A DNA stretch of 64,000 bases from Mimachlamys varia (taxonomy: Eukaryota; Mollusca; Bivalvia; Pectinida; Pectinidae): assembly GCA_947623455.1 (NCBI GenBank), contig OX392527.1, positions 12,768,001 to 12,832,000 on the forward strand, written 5' to 3'. The position numbers and the translations under genes were made by a program. Numbering within the stretch: position 1 is the first letter of the stretch; every line of letters begins with the position of its first letter. This document shows, piece after piece, positions 11,485 to 22,277 of this stretch. Below the pieces are notes generated by a model. That model ran no database searches and was not told where the DNA came from. It saw only the letters and a list, made by a program, of their open reading frames with translations.

Positions 11485-12062
11485 AGATAGATGATATATC
11501 ATTTCAACTGTACCATAGGTCCTACGTTTGTGTTGTATATACTATACAAGGCTAGAGGATAGATGATATATCATTTCAACTGTACCATAGGTCCTACGCT
11601 TGTGTTGTTTACAATTTACAAGGCTAGAGGATAGATGATATATCATTTCAACTGTACCATAGGTCCTACGCTTGTGTTGTATACAACTTACAAGGCTAGA
11701 GGATAGATGATATATCATTTCAACTGTACCATAGGTCCTACGCTTGTGTTGTTTACAATTTACAAGGCTAGAGGATAGATGATATATCATTTCAACTGTA
11801 CCATAGGTCCTACGCTTGTGTTGTTTACAATTTACAAGGCTAGAGGATAGATGATATATCATTTCAACTGTACCATAGGTCCTACGTTTGTGTCGTATAT
11901 ACTATACAAGGCTAGAGGATAGATGATATATCATTCCAACTGTACCATAGGTCCTACGCTTGTGTTGTATATACTATACAAGGCTAGAGGATAGATGATA
12001 TATCATTCCAACTGTATCATAGGTCCTACGCTTGTGTTGTATACACTATACAAGGCTAGAGC
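11485..12062. repeat. 72-bp tandem repeat next to an acceptor
   Basis: Eight copies of a 72-bp unit containing GATAGATGATATATCATTTC, CATAGGTCCTACGCTTGTG and ACAAGGCTAGAG. The array starts about 10 bp from the acceptor of the exon ending at 11,474. On the minus strand the unit reads CATCTATCCTCTAG where the real acceptor tract reads CATCTATCTTCCTGTGCAG, so each copy carries a diverged pyrimidine tract and AG. Confidence 0.92.
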
Positions 12063-12084
12063 AACCATCAAAAGTGTTATCTAA

Positions 12085-12400
12085 TAATCAACAATATTTT
12101 TTATCTTTTCATCAATAATGGAGACCTATTGTTTCTGTTATCATCAACAATGGAGACCTATTAATATTGTTTTAATCAACAATAAACCTATTGTTTCTAT
12201 TTTTATCAACAATGAAGACATATTTTTTCTATTTTTATCAACAATGAAGACATACTTTTTCTATTTTTATCAACAATGAAGACATACTTTTTCTGTTTTC
12301 AGCAACAATCAAGACCTTTCGTTTCAGTTTTCATCAACAATCAAGACCTATTGTTACTGTTTTCATTAACTGTGGGGACCTATTGTTTCTGTTTTCATCA
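12085..12400. repeat. Degenerate about 33-bp repeat
   Basis: About nine diverged copies of a block with CATCAACAATGAAGACCTAT then TGTTTCTGTTTT. It sits between the 72-bp and 33-bp arrays in the same intron. The out-of-phase junction requires an unseen exon somewhere in 11,475-14,055; none is convincing here. Confidence 0.7.
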
Positions 12401-12407
12401 TTGTTCA

Positions 12408-13190
12408 TAAGGTAATGGGTGACAGACCTTGTACTGATCATAAGGTAATGGGTGACAGACCTTGTACTACTGATCATAAGGTAATGGGTGACAGACCTTG
12501 TACTGATCATAAGGTAATGAGTGACAGACCTTGTACTGATCATAAGGTAATGGGAGACAGACCTTGTACTGATCATAAGATAATGGGAGACAGACCTAGT
12601 ACTGATCATAAGGTAATGGGTGACAGACCTTGTACTGATCATAAGGTAATGGGGGACAGACCTTGTACTGATCATAAGGTAATGGGAGACAGACCTTGTA
12701 CTGATCATAAGGTAATGGGAGACAGATCTTGTACTGATCATAAGGTAATGGGAGACAGATCTTGTACTGATCATAAGGTAATGGGTGACAGACCTTGTAC
12801 TGATCATAAGGTAATGGGGGACAGACCTTGTACTGATCATAAGGTAATGGGAGACAGATCTTGTACTGATCATAAGGTAATGGGTGACAGACCTTGTACT
12901 ACTGATCATAAGGTAATTGGTGACAGATCTTGTACTGATCATAAGGTAATGGGTGACAGATCTTTTACTGATCATAAAGTAATGGGTGACAGACCTTGTA
13001 CTGATCATAAGGTAATGGGAGATAGATCTTGTACTGATCATAAGGTAATGGGTGACAGACCTTGTACTGATCATAAGGTAATGGGTGACAGACCTTGTAC
13101 TGATCGTAAGGTAATGGGTGACAGACCTTGTACTGATTACAAGGTAATGGGTGACAGACCTTGTACTGATCATAAGGTAAAGGATGACAG
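12408..13190. repeat. 33-bp minisatellite (GATCATAAGGTAATGGGTGA CAGACCTTGTACT)
   Basis: About 23 copies, a few extended by CTA to 36 bp. Length in multiples of three makes it open in frames on both strands (MGDRPCTDHKV and ISTRSVTHYLM repeats), which I do not regard as coding. No known exon touches it. Confidence 0.93.
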
Positions 13191-14070
13191 ACCTATGTTA
13201 ATTGATTGGTATGACACAGCCACCATGATGATTACCTATGTTAATTGATCGGTATGACACAGCCACAGTGATGATTACCAATGCTAAATGATTGGTGTGA
13301 CACAGCCACCGTGATGATTACCTATGTTAATTGATCGGTATGACACAGCCACAGTGATGATTACCTATGTTAATTGATAGGTATGACACAGACACAGTGA
13401 TGATTACCTATGTTAATTGATGGGTATGACACAGCCACAGTGATGATTACCTATGTTAATTGATTGGTATGACACAGCCACAGTGATGATTACCTATGTT
13501 AATTGATCGGTATGACACAGCCACAGTGATGACTACCTATGTTAATTGATTGGTATGACACAGCCACCGTGATGATTACCAGGTATGTTAATTGATTGGT
13601 ATGACACAGCCACTGTGATGATTATCTATGTTAATTGATTGGTATGACACAGCCACTGTGATGATTACCTATGTTAATTGATTGGTATGACACAGCCACA
13701 GTGATGATTACCTATGTTAATTGATTGGTATGACACAGCCACTGTGATGATTATCTATGTTAATTGATTGGTATGACACAGCCACTGTGATGATTACCTA
13801 TGTTAATTGATTGGTATGACACAGCCACAGTGATGATTACCTATGTTAATTGATTGGTATGACACAGCCACTGTGATGATTATCTATGTTAATTGATTGG
13901 TATGACACAGCCACTGTGATGATTACCTATGTTAATTGATTGGTATGACACAGCCACTGTGATGATTACCTATGTTAATTGATTGGTATGACACAGCCAC
14001 TGTGATGATTATCTATGTTAATTGATTGGTATGACACAGCCACCGTGATGATTACCTATGTTAATGTTAG
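13190..14070. repeat. 43-bp minisatellite containing a donor splice site
   Basis: About 20 copies of a 43-bp unit (TGATGATTACCTATGTTAAT then TGATTGGTATGACACAGCCACTG). On the minus strand each has ATTAACATAG|GTAATCATCA, identical to the end and donor of the exon at 14,056-14,211. The exon boundary is the last copy. Confidence 0.94.
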
Positions 14071-14211
14071 TGCTGCAATCTCCGTTGTATGGCGGCCAGG
14101 TTACCCTGAATGTTCGAGTTGTGTAATCGTCCCCAGACTCTAGTCGTACTTCATACATTTCTCCAGCCTTCAACAAACCTGCTTTTATCACCAGATTGGC
14201 ACTGCTTACTC
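14056..14211 (-). CDS. Exon: REJ module, middle part 2
   Basis: The exon is 156 nt (52 codons), phase 1 to phase 1, with acceptor CTTATATCAG|GAGTAAGC and donor TTAACATAG|GTAATC. It encodes GVSSANLVIKAGLLKAGEMY then VRLESGDDYTTRTFRVTW and PPYNGDC, typical of REJ (L.i..g.L..g..Y.v.l, P..G.C). The donor is again the unit of an adjacent array (43 bp). The predicted phase 1 end does not fit the next exon found (phase 0 start), so either a small exon of 3n+2 nt is missing or this donor is not the one used. Confidence 0.78.
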
Positions 14212-14326
14212 CTGATATAAGAAAATAAAGCATTTTAACAAATCAGACTGTATCACAAAATTTGAAAATGGTGTAAATAAAATGAACAGAAATGATCCAC
14301 TAAAACATTAAAGGTTAGATTAAATT

Positions 14327-14763
14327 TCAGTGTGATTGGTTGTTACATACCTGTATTGGTCCATGTGATTGGTTGTTACATACCTGTATTGGTCCATGTG
14401 ATTGGTTGTTACATACCTGTATTGGTCCATGTGATTGGTTGTTACATACCTGTATTGGTCCATGTGATTGGTTGTTACATACCTGTATTGGTCCATGTGA
14501 TTGGTTGTTACATACCTGTATTGGTCCATGTTATTGGTTGTTACATACCTGTATTGGTCCATGTGATTGGTTGTTACATACCTGTATTGGTCCATGTGAC
14601 TGGTTGTTACATACCTGTATAGGTCCATGTGATTGGTTGTTACATACCTGTATTGGTCCATGTGATTGGTTGTTACATACCTGTATTGGTCCATGTGATT
14701 GGTTGTTACATACCTGTATTGGTCCATGTGATTGGTTGTTACATACCTGTATTGGTCCATGTG
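14327..14763. repeat. 33-bp minisatellite containing a donor splice site
   Basis: Thirteen nearly identical copies of GTGATTGGTTGTTACATACC then TGTATTGGTCCAT. On the minus strand each has TGGACCAATACAG|GTATGTAAC, the exact end and donor of the exon at 14,747-14,922. The very low divergence implies recent expansion. It fills most of the intron between 14,211 and 14,747. Confidence 0.95.
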
Positions 14764-14922
14764 GATAAATTAGGGATAGGAATTTTCTGTAAACCATCAA
14801 TCCTATACAGGGTCCACAGATAGCTAATCTGTAGTCGAGTGTACTGTGTACAGGTCAGACAATCTCCCTTCATACGCACAGGTAAAGAGGAGCTCACAAT
14901 ACTGTAACAATTCTCCACACAC
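14747..14922 (-). CDS. Exon: REJ module, middle part 1
   Basis: The exon is 176 nt, phase 2 to phase 1, with acceptor CTATTAACAG|GTGTGTGG and donor CCAATACAG|GTATGT. The spliced start reads ITCVENCYSIVSSSLPV, then GDCLTCTQYTRLQISYLW, matching the C..NC and C..C.....l.Y.W pattern of REJ modules. Phase 2 agrees with the previous exon. The donor with its last coding bases is the unit of the 33-bp array on the left; the copy nearest the exon body was chosen. Confidence 0.87.
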
Positions 14923-14944
14923 CTGTTAATAGATAAAATCAAAG

Positions 14945-15560
14945 TAAACAGGGGCTCACAAAGATATACCCACCCACCCCCAGGGGCTCACAAAGATATA
15001 CCCCACCCCCACAAAGTAGTCAAGTGTGACCTTTTACTTTTAGCATTGACAGATGACCACCAAAATCTAATCAGGTGTAGAACTTGATAGTATGATGGTA
15101 TGTTGTGAGTATCAATCTAATCAGGTGTAGAACTTGATAGTGTGATGGTATGTTGTATCAACCTAATCAGGTGTAGAACTTGATAGTGTGATGGCATGTT
15201 GTGAGTATCAACCTAATCAGGTGTAGAACTTGATAGTGTGATGGTATGTTTTGAGTATCAATCTAATCAGGTGTAGAACTTGATAGTGTGATGGTATGTT
15301 GTGAGTATCAACCTAATCAGGTGTAGAACTTGATAGTGTGATGGTATGTTGTGAGTATCAATCTAATCAGGTGTAGAACTTGATAGTATGTTGGTATGTT
15401 GTGAGTTTCAACCATATCTGTCCAGGAGTTTATGCGATATCATGCACACAAGCTTTTTATTTGCAAAGAGGTTAACAGTGACCTTTGACCTGTTACACTG
15501 ATTGATGACCACCAAATCTAACCAATTGTAGACCTTCACCATGTGATGATATGGTGTGCT
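14945..15560. mobile_element. Dispersed repeat with an internal 50-bp tandem expansion
   Basis: It starts AGGGGCTCACAAAGATAT and carries AAGTGTGACCTTTTACTTTT and CTAATCAGGTGTAGAACTTG. The latter 50-bp block is repeated about seven times (15,068-15,410). The same element, with one copy of the block, is at 36,310-36,600. Not at an exon edge. Confidence 0.6.
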
Positions 15561-15748
15561 CACAATATATTTCAATTTTTTGTTACTTCTTTTGTGTTGG
15601 ATCTTTGGTACAATCCTTTCAAGCTTTTAATAAGTTAATTCTCAAGACCATAGAGATAAGTCTAAGTCACTAATCTGAAGAAAACCCTAGACTGCATACC
15701 CTTCCTAACAGTTTCAGAAATCTTATACTGAGTGTCTGGTAGACTTAC

Positions 15749-18728
15749 GTAATGGAGAGTGTAGATGTTGACGTGTCAATCACTGCCACATCCTGCGTCT
15801 TCCACAACACCTGGTTTCTCGAGCTCATCTTGGCTACAACAGTCTTTGTAACGACTGATTCCAAGTCAACGGCTGGGACAGCGACGGTGGTCGTGTTGAT
15901 CCCCGCACTAGCACCAAGGGATGGGTAACAGTATCTCAGGGCCTTCAAGTATCTAGAACTTTCATGAATAATGGGATCAAACACAGCGTTTGTGCTCGTC
16001 CAACAGTACCAGGTAATTTCATACATAACTCCATGAACGAGGAAGTCCAAATCCACAGATTTACTGGCATCCAGTTTAACAGAGTTTCCTAATGCAGCAG
16101 TGCGTTTGTCACCACCTTCAAGCTCCAGGATCATAGGTGTCGGCTGTTCATAAAGATATATAACGCTTGTATCATTGAAAAACGGGAATCCCTCTATGAA
16201 TATGGTAATGTTAATTGCATACAGTCCATACCCTAATGACAAGGGAGGGATAAACAGGTATGGCAGGGAGGCCATTTCTATTGCTCCTTCATTGAAACTG
16301 CTACCACTGGTGTGTGAAATGCTCCATAGAAACACAACATTACGAATGGGCCAACAGTAGGTATCTGCCAAGGCCCTCACGGTGAGTGCCACAGAGGGGT
16401 AACTGTAACTAGGTTTGGAAATGTTGTTGGAAAATCCTATTATTGTCACTTTAGGAAAAGTGCAAGGGAACTTTAGAATAACAACAGACATCTGAGAATG
16501 TTCCTGAGAGACCTCGTTTTCAGCATGTACAGTGACTGTGTAGGTGTCGGCCAGGCTGTAGGAGTGAGTGAGAGAAAGTGATGTTTCTGTAGTGACAGTG
16601 TAGTTATACCCCGCATACTGTGGCTTTAACGGACAGTTGGCACCCCCAAACACAAAGTTAGATCCGTCACCAGGAGAGAAGTGGATACATGTGTCTGTGC
16701 CAAGAGTTACAAATTTAACAAAAAATTTAACCGGCCAACCTATTTTGCTGATCGTGTCTCCAAAGAAGATCAGTCCAGTGGCTTCCTCCATGATGGACAC
16801 AGTTTCAGTATCATTGACAACCGTGCCGAAGAAGTTGACCGCGGTCACTGTCAGGTTGAAGACTGCAATATGGGGGTAGGTATGTGTGACATTTACCTGT
16901 GTGGCAGGATATGTGACGGGTGAGGGTGTCGTGTACGGAGGGCTTCCATCACCAAAATCAATAGTGTATGTAATCAGAGACCCGGCATCTACGTCTACAC
17001 TGATGGAAGAAGGCACGCCTTGGGCAAAATGGCTGCCGATATTTACAGACAATCCCACAATGTCACTCCCGACCTGAACAATTTCTGTGTGCGAGATACT
17101 GCTAACGTTGTTATGGCAGGCAATGGTGATTCTAAAGTTGCCGTTGGTAGAGTAGTTGTGGCCCATTTCTACATATCCACCATTTAGAATGAGAGGATTA
17201 AGGATAAGCAGAGAACCGTCACCAAACTGGACATCACAAACAGCATTGGTAGGGTGTGGACCACTGACCAGGGACAGGTTCACCTTTACCAGATGGAGAG
17301 GGTTAGCCACACTGATGATTGATACAGACAGCACATCAACAGGATGTTCAGTAGTAACCAACCCGGCATCAGACAGAGAGTTTAAACAGTTGGAAGCATT
17401 TACTTGTATAAGAAAACTTCCACTTGATGAGAAGAAGTGGGTTATAGAATATTTGTATTCTGGAATAGAATCTACGAAGAAGTGATGATCCATTGTTCCG
17501 TCATCAAAATTAATGAAAATATCACTACCAGAAGTATTGTAAACAGACACCTCACAAGATATGTTCTCACCCACTTTGTAAAATTGTTTTGAGGTGTTAA
17601 GTACGAGTGCTTCGATTGGCTTGGCGACATTTACGCTGGAAGCCTGCTGATGGAGGAGGGACACCACATTGGTAGCGGTAAGGTTGAAGCTGTGGATTCC
17701 TGTTACCTGGTACACAGACAAATTCACAAGTACACTCTTCTGATCAGACAGCGAGGCAAACTCTCCATAAAACAGTGGAAGGTCTTTGTAATAGAGAGTT
17801 TCCGAGGTGTTGGAGCCCCTATCAGCAAACCAAGTGATGTTGATGATGTCACCAAATGGTAAGCACGGAGGAACGAGTAAGGTGAGATTTTCTACAGGGT
17901 GTAAACTGATCACAGACTTGGCGGTGTTGGCGTCAGAAACATTGTTGGTACAGGACACGTTTAAAAGGTTCATGTTTTCTAGCGTGTAAATATGACTGAA
18001 GAGGAATGGCTCTGAAGTGTTCTCATGATAAACACTGTCCTGCAGTCCGTCACCAAACTGTAGTGTACAAGTAACGAAATTCCCACCAATAACGTTCACC
18101 GTCACATTCAGTACAGAGTCAGTGGCGGTGATGTTGTCAGAGTATATTTCTACACCTTCCAAGTTTGTAAGTACATAAATAGGAATAGAAAAGCTTTTCC
18201 AGCTGATTTCATTAAGAGCCATTATTTGAAGAGTGAACAAGCCTGGTTGAGGATAGACAAGTCTGGTATAATTTCGACCAGTGTAGTAAGTGACTCGACC
18301 ATCTCCTGCACTGATACTAAATCCAGCAAATGCAAGCTCTCCCATCGCCGCCATGGAAACAGATAGATCAGTGTCAACCAGTACCGCGGGGCCAGGATCT
18401 AAAGTAACATCCAGCGAAGTGATCGGGACACTTACATTGAGAAATTCACGAAGACCACTCAGCTGGTGAATAAGGAAATCATCGTAGCCACAGGTGGAGT
18501 TGATGTCAGAGTAATCGTAGCCACAGGTCGAGTTGATGTCACAGTCGTCCTTGGTGATTACAAGAGAATCTGTCTCTGTACCACAGGAGCAGTTCTGGTG
18601 GAAGCCTGCGTACCGTACACCTGGCACCGAGTTTCTACAGGACTCTACACAGGTCTCTAAATCAGCTGGGCCTGGCAGTATCACCATGTCACTCACTACC
18701 GAGGTAGGGAAACAGCCATACTTCTGAA
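15749..18728 (-). CDS. Large exon: WSC domain, about seven PKD repeats, start of REJ
   Basis: The exon is 2,980 nt, phase 1 to phase 2, with acceptor GACATTTCAG|TTCAGAAG and donor TCCATTAC|GTAAGT. In frame from 18,744, residues 8-95 are a WSC domain (KYGCFPTS, DLETCVESC, RYAGFHQNCSCG). PKD-type Ig repeats follow at roughly residues 105-195, 200-280, 285-372, 375-465, 470-558, 560-650 and 655-757, with signatures such as LQFGDG, FINFDDG, VQFGDG, TIDFGDGSPPY and PGDGSNF, each followed by H-Y/hTY and a NxxS strand. Residues from about 760 (CTFPKVTIIGF) are the start of the REJ module, with SVKLDASKSVDLD and ITWYCW. Sequons are very common. A 33-bp coding duplication lies in the WSC domain. One huge intronless exon in an otherwise finely split gene is notable. 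Confidence 0.92.
18478..18543 (-). repeat. 33-bp coding tandem duplication in the WSC domain
   Basis: Two adjacent 33-bp copies differ at only a few bases and encode DINSTCGYDYS and DINSTCGYDDF. They add one extra cysteine and a second NST sequon to the C-terminal part of the WSC domain. The frame is kept. Confidence 0.9.
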
Positions 18729-18863
18729 CTGAAATGTCAAACAAAACAGCTTTCTCACAAAACTAGCACATTTCATCCCTTGGTAACTCTTTAATTTTGT
18801 TTTCTTTGATATTACTATTTATAAAAAAGATCTGCGTTAAAATGAAGAGGTCCTACTTGTTAC

Positions 18864-19115
18864 CTTGTGCAGTAGTGATGACTTTTGTAAATAGATCACA
18901 GCTGGGATGGTAACGTGTATCATTCCCGGAGAAGTTACTTGTGACGTTGGCAGGGTATACGTGACAGGTGCCGTAGGTTCGGTCATCACAGAAGGTAAAC
19001 ACGGAACATGTGCTGTTGTCACAGAAGTGGTGACACTCGTCCCTGTTGACGTCAGTCCACACCTCTCCGCCCCCAGCTTGGACGTCAGTGTGGACACGCT
19101 GCCTCCAAAGGTCAC
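18864..19115 (-). CDS. Exon: PAN/apple-like cysteine-rich domain
   Basis: The exon is 252 nt (84 codons), phase 1 to phase 1, with acceptor TTCCCAACAG|GTGACC and donor GCACAAG|GTAACA. The peptide includes WTDVNRDECHHFCDNSTCSV and FTFCDDRTYGTCHVYP, then a last Cys in YHPSCDLF. The spacing (v....eC...C....C..f.f.....C.vyp) resembles PAN/apple modules, which mediate protein or sugar contacts. Seven cysteines are present. A diverged WSC or a lineage-specific module is possible. It sits directly before the WSC-PKD exon. Confidence 0.7.
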
Positions 19116-19384
19116 CTGTTGGGAAAAACAATTTGTTCTAGATCAGTAATTGTTTAAATGAAAAAAGTTGACAGATAGACAATGGATGATGAATTAGGTC
19201 ATAAATTCATTTGCACTTAGAGTAGGAAGGGAAATTAAAATATTTATTGAACTTCTACAGAAAGTAGTGTTAACATTATTATAATCAAAATAAAATGATA
19301 TGATGAAAACTTATAGTGCTCTATTGAAATTACCCACTGGTAAAATACTTTCAGTTTGTTCCAATAACTTAAGTAAACTTTGAT

Positions 19385-20345
19385 AAACTCAAGGCCATTC
19401 TGCTAAAAATGCTACCATATAAATACAATTGCCATGGGCCTATTGGTTATTGTAAAGATGAAGCTTAAAATTCTTCACATGTTTGACCTCTGTGACCTTG
19501 AAAGTGAGTCAAAGTGATTTATTTGAACAAATTAGTATCCTTCATCCTATAGTAGAATGCTATATGCCTAATATCAGTATCCTGAGTGTCCCAAGCCTTT
19601 TGGTCATTAGAAAGAAGTTGTTTGACCATGTGACCTTAAAAATAGGTCAAGGTCATTCATTCAACCATAACATGCTACAAGCCCAATATCAGTAACCCAG
19701 TTTTTTTTTAAAGTTACCGAAAAAACTTGTTTGCAGATTTTTAACATGTTTTACCTCTGTGACCTTGAGAGTGTCAATAGTCTTCATTTGAATAAACTTG
19801 GTAGCCCTTCATCAAAGCATTTTTACAAGCCAAATATCAGTACCCTGGGCCATTTGATAATTGAGAAGAAGTCCTTGAAAGATTTGAACATATTTTGATC
19901 TCTGTGACTTTGAAAGACTTTGAGCTTAGGTGAAGCTCATTCATACCAACACAATTGGTAACCTTTCATCCCCACATGTTACTGACCAAATATCAAAATG
20001 CTGGACCTTTAACTATTGAGAAAAGTTGTTCAAAGATTTAAAGCTATTTGACGCCTATGACCTTGAAAGTGGGTTAATTGCAAGGTCAGCCATTTAACAT
20101 ATATGGTAGCCCTTCATCTCAGCATGTTGCTGGCCAATTATCAATACCCTTGGACTTTTCGCTCCTGAGAAGAAGTTGTTTAAAGATTTAAATATGCTTG
20201 ACCCCTGTGACCTTGTAAATTTGAGTAATTTATTAGAAGCCATTCATTTCATTTTGCTAATGGCCAATATCAGTACCCTGTGGTTTTTTAGTTAAGGAGG
20301 GAAACTACTGATGCTGGATGAATGATGAATACCGGATGCTGTACC
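19385..20345. mobile_element. Dispersed repeat, same family as 10,268-10,993
   Basis: Repeated blocks with TTTGACCTCTGTGACCTTGA, CCCTTCATC, CAATATCAGTACCCTG and GAGAAGAAGTTGTTTAAAGA recur at about 140 bp. It ends GATGCTGGATGAATGATGAA near GGATGCTGTACC. Old and diverged. The rest of the intron (19,116-19,384 and 20,346-20,738) shows nothing recognisable. Confidence 0.55.
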
Positions 20346-20738
20346 ACAGCATAAACTCACTTGCACATGGGGCACATGAGAGAAAGCTGTAGGAACACTA
20401 TAGGCAATTAGTGATATCTCAAATCTGAATATTTTCATCTCCTGATTTTCTTCAATGGCAATTGTCAGCAACGAATTCAAATTTTATCTGTCACTTCTTT
20501 TGAAGGAGAGATAAAAATATTTTACATTCAGATAAACAACTTTTATCATTATGCTTGTATTCTCATCAAATCTTTTTTTTTGTATAACTACACTGTACAA
20601 TAAAATAATTTTCATGTATTCTGCAGGTTGAATGTAAGAAATTGGAGTCTCCTTAACACTACCCATTGCATTGAAATGCTAGATTCCTGATCAGTTGAAG
20701 TATTATTGTTCTTGTACTGAGAAGTGAACTCGTTTTAC

Positions 20739-21365
20739 CATCAAACTTGGCTCTGTCCAGGATCTGGAACTCATCTACAGCAAAACTTCCCTTCATTGAC
20801 CCTCCAGATGGAATTTCACCTATTTGCAGGTCCTGGGTGAGAACCACTGGAGGCGCGGGACGTACAGTTCCACTATCACTCAGAGATGACAACACATCAT
20901 CTAGGTAAACTTTCAGCCCAAACATCGGGTGGAAGGTGAAAGTGACCAAGTTCCATGTCCACCACTGCATGTTAAACCAAGTTCTATACTCCATAGAGGT
21001 TGTCAGTACGGCCACTTCAAAGTAGCGTCGGAACGGAAGGCTCTTGTTCATAGCTGTGTATACAAGAGCGATGCCCAGTCCTTGAGGGTCGTGCCCTCCG
21101 GTGGTAAGAATCACCTGATCGGTGTCGTTCTCCAGAGCCATCTGTAGGTACAGACTAATTGTAAAGCCGTGTTCACACCTATCAATGTCCAGGATACAAC
21201 TCGACTGGTTCTGTAGCCTCCCTGTCAGATTGACCCAGTCCACACCAGACACCAGACTCGAACCGTTCTCATACACGGCCTGAACAGATGTTGCTCTGCC
21301 ATTCTCCGGAAGTGGTGGGCCATCAAAACCCTCCACAAACTTGTTACGTATGTAAGTGGAATTTT
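20739..21365 (-). CDS. Exon: LamG domain 5
   Basis: The exon is 627 nt (209 codons), phase 1 to phase 1, with acceptor CTTTTACAG|AAAATTCC and donor TTTGATG|GTAAAA. The module shows SSCILDIDRCEHGFTISLYL, WTWNLVTFTFHP, LKVYLDDVLSSL and GSFAVDEFQILDRAKF. The lengths and strand order parallel the previous exon. Its intron on the right is short (286 nt) and has no minisatellite, unlike most introns here. Confidence 0.9.
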
Positions 21366-21650
21366 CTGTAAAAGAAATAGAAGAAGTTAATTTTGAGCGA
21401 TAAAGCAAAATAATAACCAGTGACTATAGAAAAACAGAATTTTCCATCTATTACTTCAAAATCATGTAGATACATATGCCTGCAGGTCCAACAGAAATGA
21501 CTTTGAATCCATTTGTAAGTTAGCAAGTAAGTCAAATAGCGATTTGACAATGCCACATTTGCCTAGCAAGAATGTCAATTATTACATTTAGTTAACCTTA
21601 CAGATCAACTAGCTACATTTTCATAGAAATAACTGGTATGCAATGCTTAC

Positions 21651-22277
21651 TGTAAAGGTCGAGCATACTGCTGCTATCCACCGGCCGAGGTCGAAACCAG
21701 AATTCATCTATTGCACCATGAAATGTGCCAGCAACCCTCTCCTTATAGCCAGAGATATCTCCGAGAGTGAAGGTGGTTGGCTGGGGAGGGTTAACAGTGG
21801 TGATCGCGGTAGTAGAGACGGACTGGCTCTGATCCACACCATTAACATACAACACTATACTGCCATTGTTATACCAGGTTAAAATGATGTTAGACCAGAC
21901 ATACATGTTGAGGTGGAACGGTATGTTGTGTGCCACATTATTCTCCTGTAAAATCAACCAGTACCTGTTTGCCAGAGTTTCATATGATATATAGTAGGCC
22001 ATAGCCACGCCCCGGTAGCCTTGTCTGGCCGAAAAAATTCCCTGGTCCAGTGTGTCTTGTGTAGGATGGAGCCATATGGACAAGGTGAAACCATCCCAGC
22101 AGAAGTCAGGAGCTACCAGGCAGTCCTGATACAGATAACCTTCAAACTGGGAAGAGCCACTTCCATCGAACGTCAGGCAGTCTCCATGCCAACCTGAGTT
22201 ACTGGACACACCTGGACTCAGTAGTACCAGTGAGTGGTTATCAAAGGACAGGTGAAAGTCAGGGAAATTGTCATACA
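21651..22277 (-). CDS. Exon: LamG domain 4
   Basis: The exon is 627 nt (209 codons), phase 1 to phase 1, with acceptor TTTATTACAG|TGTATGAC and donor CTTTACA|GTAAGC. Module features are VYDNFPDFHLSFDNHS, then APDFCWDGFTLSIWLHP, VWSNIILTWYNNG, IVLYVNGVDQS and GTFHGAIDEFWFRPRP. It is the same length as the next exon, which fits tandem exon duplication. Its acceptor and first about 23 bases are the unit of the 40-bp array that spans nearly 7 kb on the right; the exon's own acceptor is the terminal repeat copy. Confidence 0.9.

Noticed and set aside
12334..13248. Open frames of about 280 codons on both strands with 11-residue repeats
   Set aside because: They are a by-product of a 33-bp unit lacking stops. 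They have no splice context, no match in phase with the gene, and are open on both strands at once.
16175..17862. Several plus-strand frames of 60-109 codons opposite the PKD exon
   Set aside because: They are shadows of the strongly supported minus-strand coding exon. No domains or splice borders of their own were seen.
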